Shown: one piece after another, positions 59,530-64,000 of the stretch | Layout of the letters: each line of letters starts with the position of its first letter | Position numbering within the stretch: the stretch's first letter is position 1 | Assembly (NCBI GenBank): GCA_040289475.1 | Contig: PSLF01000001.1 | Span: 62,001-126,000 of the forward strand | Origin: Acidimicrobiia bacterium | Lineage (GTDB): Bacteria; Actinomycetota; Acidimicrobiia; ATN3; PSLF01 | Direction: 5' to 3' | DNA: 64,000 nucleotides | Translations under genes and position numbers: made by a program | The notes under the pieces: model-generated | Told to the model about the DNA's origin: nothing | The model's database searches: none | The model's input: the letters and a program-made list of their open reading frames with translations, nothing else

Positions 59530-61323
59530 ATGGGCTTGCGCAGAATTCTGATTCTTTTGCATCCCGAAAGTCTCATCCACGCCCAACCAACCGACTTGGT
59601 CGTTACAGACACATGGGAGGTTCTAGACACCGCCATTTCCATAGGAGTGCCTTGTTTGGATTTGAGAGAGCTGCTTGTCGGCAAAGAGGACTTCCTAGAC
59701 GAAACGGTTATTGCTTGGAGGTGTACGATCGACCGTGCGCACTCGCCTGAAATGCAAGGGGTTCCTATCCTAGCCTCACTGCGAGCCGAGATACTCTGGG
59801 GAGCGCTTTCTCCGTTTGCCAGATACGCAGTCGCCACACAACTCCTGGCAGGGCAGGGATATGAAATAGTTACAGACCTCCGTCACCCCGATCCCCGCCG
59901 TGTCGGCATTGAAGCGATCCTGGGTAAAGACGCCGTCATCGAACTCCCCGGGAATCTTGATGCCAAAAGCGTATCTAGAGATGTAGAGCAAGAGCCGGTG
60001 CTCCCCGCATCGCACGGCCCAGTGGTAGTAGACACAACTCACATCGATGTGAAGAGAAACGTTCGCGAGTGCTTGTTCTTTTCTTTTGGGAAGGTTGCTA
60101 CTGCAATATTCGATCGCTTAGGCAAGAATATTTCCGCTAGGCCTGTCTTAGTTTACGGACACTACCGGACGCTGGGAGCCATCGGATACGAGCTTGGAAA
60201 GCGCTACCGCCTGATCCTTTGGCCGTGGGCTTATCCGAGAACAAAAGATGCGTTGTCTATAACAGCGCGAGGGTCTCATTCCGCTTCTCTATTCCAACAT
60301 CGAAACCTGTCTGCAGTGGCGCGCCCGCCGTCTATCCAACAACTCGACTCGGCCATTCAGGCGGATTTAGGCGAGAGAGCTTTTTTCTTAGAGGGCACGA
60401 ACGTCACGCCCTGGCTTTCGTCGAGCATCGCACGCGTAGTTGTCAAGTACTGGAAACCTCTCAGTAGCAGAATTGCCGCGGCTAAAACCGCAATACTCCA
60501 GCTGGGTGCCGAGTGTGTTCTGATCCCTAACGATACTTCCATTGACTTTGCACCGCTGTCTCTCGTCGCCACAGGTGCGAGTGTGCCGGTAATAGTTGTC
60601 GCCCATGGGCTTGAGGGATCCCAAGTTTTAGGTGACAAACGACTCGCATCCGATGTCTTCGTGTGGAGCCTTCCGATGGCTAAGTACATAGAGAAGGTAC
60701 TGGGAAGGGGAGGCACAAAGACCTGGGTTACGGGGCCTCCTCACTTAGAGGGTTTGGCGCGCACTCGGACGCCGAAAAGGAGCGCGGTACTGTTTCTGTC
60801 TTACACTGTCCGTCACAACACTGCGTGGGACTCTCGGTTGGATGCCGAGCGGTACCTGTGCATGTTGTCCGAAGTTTTGCAGAAGCTTGGTTCGAGGATA
60901 TGTCCAGTGGGACTCAAGATTCACCCCTCCGAGCACTCTGACTATTACCGTTGGGCGATGGGACGTGCACGACTGAAGATACCGATCCGTGATAGAGGGT
61001 GGGTGTACGACAACTTGGACGACGCGTCTGTAGTCGTTGGTCCAATCTCGACGGGGCTAGCCGAAGCTTTTCACCTCGGTTCTATGCCCGTTTGTGTGAA
61101 CCTTTCCGGGGGAAAACTCCCAGCTCCTTGTGATGGGTCTACAGAGATCCCAGTGGTCTGCGATGCGGCCTCGCTCACCGACATACTGGCAAAATGGCTG
61201 GACCGGTCAGTTTGGCCCAATTGGACACCTCAAGCATGGCCGGCGTTTTTTGAATTTGTGGGTGTTGCAAAAGGGGCGAGCAGGCGTGCTGCCGACGCCG
61301 TCGGGCAGGTTCTGAGGTCATGA
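59530..61323 (+). CDS. Large GT-B-like protein, candidate nonulosonate or surface-glycan transferase
   Basis: This 597-aa protein is not assigned to a family with confidence. Its second half has GT-B features seen in capsule and polysialic-type transferases. These are VLFLSYTVRHNTAWDSRLDAERY, a basic and aromatic GLKIHPSEHSDYYRWAMGRA, and DDASVVVGPISTGLAEAFHLGSMPVCVN, a donor-phosphate-like loop. The first half has an ILILLHPESLIHAQPTD start and a Rossmann-like middle (RLILWPWAYPRTKDAL). No signal peptide or membrane helix is seen. It begins the base after the flippase stop and overlaps legB by 4 bases. The position makes it the best candidate for the enzyme that uses the CMP-sugar. Confidence 0.6.
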   Translation: MGLRRILILLHPESLIHAQPTDLVVTDTWEVLDTAISIGVPCLDLRELLVGKEDFLDETVIAWRCTIDRAHSPEMQGVPILASLRAEILWGALSPFARYAVATQLLAGQGYEIVTDLRHPDPRRVGIEAILGKDAVIELPGNLDAKSVSRDVEQEPVLPASHGPVVVDTTHIDVKRNVRECLFFSFGKVATAIFDRLGKNISARPVLVYGHYRTLGAIGYELGKRYRLILWPWAYPRTKDALSITARGSHSASLFQHRNLSAVARPPSIQQLDSAIQADLGERAFFLEGTNVTPWLSSSIARVVVKYWKPLSSRIAAAKTAILQLGAECVLIPNDTSIDFAPLSLVATGASVPVIVVAHGLEGSQVLGDKRLASDVFVWSLPMAKYIEKVLGRGGTKTWVTGPPHLEGLARTRTPKRSAVLFLSYTVRHNTAWDSRLDAERYLCMLSEVLQKLGSRICPVGLKIHPSEHSDYYRWAMGRARLKIPIRDRGWVYDNLDDASVVVGPISTGLAEAFHLGSMPVCVNLSGGKLPAPCDGSTEIPVVCDAASLTDILAKWLDRSVWPNWTPQAWPAFFEFVGVAKGASRRAADAVGQVLRS

Positions 61324-62315
61324 TCGTGCAGGGCAAGGTACTGGTTACTGGAGCTACGGGATTCATCGGAAGCCATCTCACAGAGGAACTGCTTCGAGAG
61401 GGCACGGAGGTCCGCGCGTTCGCACACTACAATTCCCAGGGCTATGCAGGCAGCCTCGAAGAGCTCGAGTCCTCCCTTACCGACGGCCTCGAGGTGTACT
61501 TTGGCGACATCACTGACTACGACAGCGTTCATAAGGCGATGGCGGGGTGCGAGTACGTCTTCCATCTGGCAGCCCTCGTTGCCATTCCCTACTCGTATGC
61601 GCACCCGAGAGCATTTTTCGAGACAAACGTTACCGGTACTCTAAACGTCGCTCAGGCGTCTCTAGAGAACGGATGCACAAGGATGATCCACACCTCAACG
61701 AGCGAGGTGTACGGAACGGCACAGTTCACTCCAATAACAGAAGACCATCCCATAAAATGTCAGTCTCCATATGCTGCGTCCAAGGCCGCAGCGGACCGGG
61801 TCGTCGAGTCTTTCCACTTATCGTTTGGTCTGCCGGCCGTGACCATAAGACCCTTCAACACCTACGGTCCGCGACAGTCTCCCAGAGCTATAGTCCCCAC
61901 CATAATTGACCAGCTTCTAGAAGGTGATGCCGTGCGCCTCGGCAACCTTGATCCCCAACGGGATCTCACCTACGTGAAGGACACAGTGGCGGGTTTTTTG
62001 GCAGCTGCCAAAAGCGAAGGTGTAGTAGGCGAGACCATCAATCTAGGAACAGGACGTGCGGTTTCAGTCGGTGAGCTCGCATCGGTACTGATTGAAAAGG
62101 TCAGACCCGGAGCACGTGTCGTAGAAGACCCCGTACGCAAACGCCCCTCCCGTAGTGAAGTCGGGGTACTCATAGCCTCTTTCGAGAAGGCCCGGTCGTT
62201 GCTTGGATGGGAACCCAAGACTTCTTTGAGCGAAGGGCTGGAAGCAGTTATCGAATACCTGAAGACGGCTCCTCGCCGCGGGTCTCGGAGGACACCTTTT
62301 TCTTATGCCATCTGA
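61320..62315 (+). CDS. LegB-like NAD-dependent 4,6-dehydratase
   Basis: The 331-aa extended SDR starts with GKVLVTGATGFIGSHLTEEL and TEVRAFAHYNSQG. It continues with FHLAALVAIPYSYAHPRAFFETNVTGTLNV, HTSTSEVYGTAQFTPITEDHPI, SPYAASKAAADRVVESF (YxxxK) and RPFNTYGPRQSPRAIVPTII. I recall this set of segments as characteristic of LegB, which dehydrates a nucleotide-GlcNAc in legionaminic acid synthesis. No LegC-type second aminotransferase is seen beside it, so the amino step may be done by PseC or the class III enzyme. It overlaps the sugar nucleotidyltransferase gene by 11 bases. Confidence 0.85.
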   Translation: MIVQGKVLVTGATGFIGSHLTEELLREGTEVRAFAHYNSQGYAGSLEELESSLTDGLEVYFGDITDYDSVHKAMAGCEYVFHLAALVAIPYSYAHPRAFFETNVTGTLNVAQASLENGCTRMIHTSTSEVYGTAQFTPITEDHPIKCQSPYAASKAAADRVVESFHLSFGLPAVTIRPFNTYGPRQSPRAIVPTIIDQLLEGDAVRLGNLDPQRDLTYVKDTVAGFLAAAKSEGVVGETINLGTGRAVSVGELASVLIEKVRPGARVVEDPVRKRPSRSEVGVLIASFEKARSLLGWEPKTSLSEGLEAVIEYLKTAPRRGSRRTPFSYAI

Positions 62316-63060
62316 TAGTGCTCGCTCGGAAAGTGCCCCGCGAGTCGCCGTCGTATTTGCCGGTGGGGAGGGAACTCGCCTGCAGCCTTACACGACCGTG
62401 CTTCCCAAGCCTCTTATGCCTCTCGGAGACAAGCCAATTATCGAAATAATCCTTCGCCAGCTAGGAGCGGCAGGGTTCGAGGAGGTAATACTAGCGGTCG
62501 GATACTTAGCGGAGCTGATACAGACATTTGTCGGAAATGGGCATCGTTTCGGCGTACGTGTTCGTTACTCGATGGAAGTGAACAGGCTCGGAACTGCAGG
62601 GCCTCTCTCACAAATCGACGACCTTCCCGACGATTTTTTGGTCATGAACGGAGACGTGCTATCGGATCTCGACTACGCCTCTTTGTTCGAATCGCACCTC
62701 TCTTCCAACGCAGCCCTGACCGTCGCTGCTTACGAAAAACGCGAGAGGATCGACTTCGGAGTGCTCGAAATCGGATCAGACACGCAGGTGATTTCCTTCA
62801 GAGAAAAGCCATCTGTCACTACATACATTTCTACCGGAATATATGCAGTGTCGCGAGAAGCGATATCGCTTATCCCTAAGGGACAAAAACTTGACTTTCC
62901 CGACTTTATCATGATGCTGCTGGACCGGAACATACCAGTGCGTGCCTTCTTTGTGAAAGGGGTCTGGTTGGACATAGGACGGAAGCGAGACTACGAGGAA
63001 GCCATTGACACCTACTCCAAAGACCCTGCCCGCTTTCTTCCTCCCTCGGTACTGTCGTGA
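62305..63060 (+). CDS. Sugar nucleotidyltransferase
   Basis: The 251-aa protein is a nucleotidyltransferase with AVVFAGGEGTRLQPYT, LPKPLMPLGDKPIIEIILRQL, the metal-binding LVMNGDVLSDLDY and FREKPSVTTYISTGIY. Members activate a sugar-1-phosphate as an NDP-sugar. In the legionaminic route PtmE makes GDP-glucosamine with a similar catalytic domain, so a similar role beside LegB is possible; mannose-1-phosphate or glucose-1-phosphate transfer is also possible. There is no CBS-domain extension. Its stop overlaps the start of the last SDR gene. Confidence 0.88.
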   Translation: MPSDSARSESAPRVAVVFAGGEGTRLQPYTTVLPKPLMPLGDKPIIEIILRQLGAAGFEEVILAVGYLAELIQTFVGNGHRFGVRVRYSMEVNRLGTAGPLSQIDDLPDDFLVMNGDVLSDLDYASLFESHLSSNAALTVAAYEKRERIDFGVLEIGSDTQVISFREKPSVTTYISTGIYAVSREAISLIPKGQKLDFPDFIMMLLDRNIPVRAFFVKGVWLDIGRKRDYEEAIDTYSKDPARFLPPSVLS

Positions 63061-63956
63061 AAGCTTTGGTAACCGGCGCTACAGGCTTTGTCGGAAAGCA
63101 CCTAGTAGCGCGCCTCGAGCGCGAAGGAATACGCGCATTTGGATTGAGCAGCTCGGACGTCGACTTCACGGCCGATCCTTCACAGATAGAGTCCTCTCTT
63201 TTGGAGATCCTGGAGCGTACCGAAGCCGACGTGGTTTACCATGTCGCGGGGCCTAAGCCATATGCTGCACCCGAGACCTGTGACAGCATCTGCGTGATGG
63301 GTACGTCTGCGCTGCTGCGAGCACTGGACTCTATCGACGACAATATTCGCTTGGTGGCTACAGGCTCCTCTGCAGAGTACGGCTGCTCAATCAGGCCTAG
63401 AGAACGTATCTCCGAGGAGTACCCCCCTCGGCCATCGACTGCTTACGGAAATGCTAAGCTCCGACAGACCGAGGCCGTCCTGGGATGGGGTGGGGTGGTC
63501 CTGCGTCTTTTCAACTGCTTAGGACCCGGGCAGGGCGACGACGTGGTGGCCGGTCGTATCGTCCGCCAGATCGCCTCGGACGTCGACCGCCTGGCAATAA
63601 GAGAGACCGCTTCAAAGCGGGACTTTCTCGATGTCCGCGATGCCGTAGATGCCTTATGGCTGGCCGCCACGAAACTTCCACCCGGCGTTTACAACGTGTG
63701 CTCTGGGAGGGCTACCGGAATCGATGAGCTGATCAATGTCGCCTTCGAGGCGGCTGGGATCAAGCCTTTACCTATTGATGTAGAGATGCCCGAGAGCGAA
63801 GGCTCCTACCAGTGTGGAGATCCCACAAAGCTGGAATCTTTCGGATGGATGCGCCGCTATGAGCTCGTAGAATCGCTCAGAGATGCCATAGAGTACGAAC
63901 GAAGGCGCCTACAGAAAGGGGTCTCACTCTCTTCTTCAGATCTTAGAAACGAGTGA
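63057..63956 (+). CDS. Extended SDR, NDP-sugar reductase or epimerase
   Basis: GTG 63057 overlaps the previous stop. The 299-aa protein has KALVTGATGFVGKHLVARL, the short middle STAYGNAKLRQTEA with YxxxK, and RLFNCLGPGQGDDVVAGRIVRQ. KRDFLDVRDAVDALWLA is a segment shared with GDP-4-keto-6-deoxy-mannose reductases and similar small SDRs. It could reduce or epimerise the product of the LegB-like dehydratase or make a 6-deoxy sugar for the same glycan. The product is unknown. It is the last complete gene in the window; the last 44 bases show nothing. Confidence 0.85.
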   Translation: MKALVTGATGFVGKHLVARLEREGIRAFGLSSSDVDFTADPSQIESSLLEILERTEADVVYHVAGPKPYAAPETCDSICVMGTSALLRALDSIDDNIRLVATGSSAEYGCSIRPRERISEEYPPRPSTAYGNAKLRQTEAVLGWGGVVLRLFNCLGPGQGDDVVAGRIVRQIASDVDRLAIRETASKRDFLDVRDAVDALWLAATKLPPGVYNVCSGRATGIDELINVAFEAAGIKPLPIDVEMPESEGSYQCGDPTKLESFGWMRRYELVESLRDAIEYERRRLQKGVSLSSSDLRNE

Positions 63957-64000
63957 TTCTCCGCACTTTTTTGCAATAGGCGATGGATGCTGTCGCTAGC

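Noticed and set aside
1-64000. CRISPR arrays, prophage or transposon islands
   Set aside because: No regularly spaced repeats, integrase, transposase or phage structural gene was seen on either strand.

Overview
The window looks like a chromosomal segment of an actinobacterium outside the well-studied genera. By eye the G+C is moderate (mid-50s percent), GTG and TTG starts are common, and most genes sit in tight runs with 4-base start/stop overlaps. Actinobacterial markers are a MshA-type glycosyltransferase followed by a YbjN-type protein, an Rv0474-like regulator beside an HbhA-like lysine-rich protein, an RsiG-like protein, an F420-type luciferase-family oxidoreductase, and a Rex-led heme operon. 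The older blocks keep the order HTH/HbhA, mshA/YbjN, proC, GalE2-like/acyltransferase, hemA-C-D-B. That is the order I recall from Mycobacterium tuberculosis Rv0474 to Rv0512, here running from high to low coordinates. No rRNA, tRNA, CRISPR array or transposase was seen.

Layout. 1-3149 (+): the end of a cytochrome bc operon (cytochrome b C-terminal part, Rieske protein, diheme cytochrome c, small membrane protein). 3159-12181 (-): one long heme/siroheme operon in the order rex, precorrin-2 dehydrogenase, hemA, hemC, cobA-hemD, a Tat-exported ferritin-like protein, hemB, hemL, with a good promoter overlapped by a Rex-type operator at 12369-12398. 12442-25190: mixed housekeeping and lipid-related genes (acyl-CoA ligase-like, FAD and F420 oxidoreductases, methyltransferase, acyltransferase, SDR protein, SAM hydrolase-like protein, pseudo-hydrolase lipoprotein, ProC). 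25568-29554: exported proteins (a CAP protein with tandem repeats, an M23 peptidase, a nuclease lipoprotein). 29671-33355 (+): a TPR protein and a zinc/manganese ABC transporter. 33615-39212 (mostly -): YbjN, GNAT, MshA-like, FemAB-like, HbhA-like, HTH and RsiG-like genes.

39313-63956 is a large surface-glycan locus on the + strand, broken only by a PadR/UbiB-kinase pair and one membrane protein gene on the - strand. It encodes a membrane-GT/GT4 fusion, a methyltransferase, an asparagine synthase-like amidotransferase, a polysaccharide deacetylase, glycosyltransferases, a Wzx-like flippase and a nearly complete nonulosonic (pseudaminic/legionaminic-type) acid route. That route comprises PseB- and PseC-like enzymes, a class III aminotransferase, NeuB/PseI, a PseH-PseG fusion, a SpsF-like cytidylyltransferase, a Gfo/Idh oxidoreductase, a LegB-like dehydratase, a sugar nucleotidyltransferase and a further SDR. 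Having both PseB and LegB first-step enzymes, a fused PseH-PseG and a GSA-aminotransferase-like enzyme in an actinobacterium makes this locus the best candidate for something unusual.

Other points worth attention are two structured non-coding stretches (about 16.9-17.2 kb and 33.4-33.5 kb), a PadR-type operator inside a promoter at 50.45 kb, an RsiG-like protein with two c-di-GMP signature motifs, and several enzymes that have lost expected catalytic residues.
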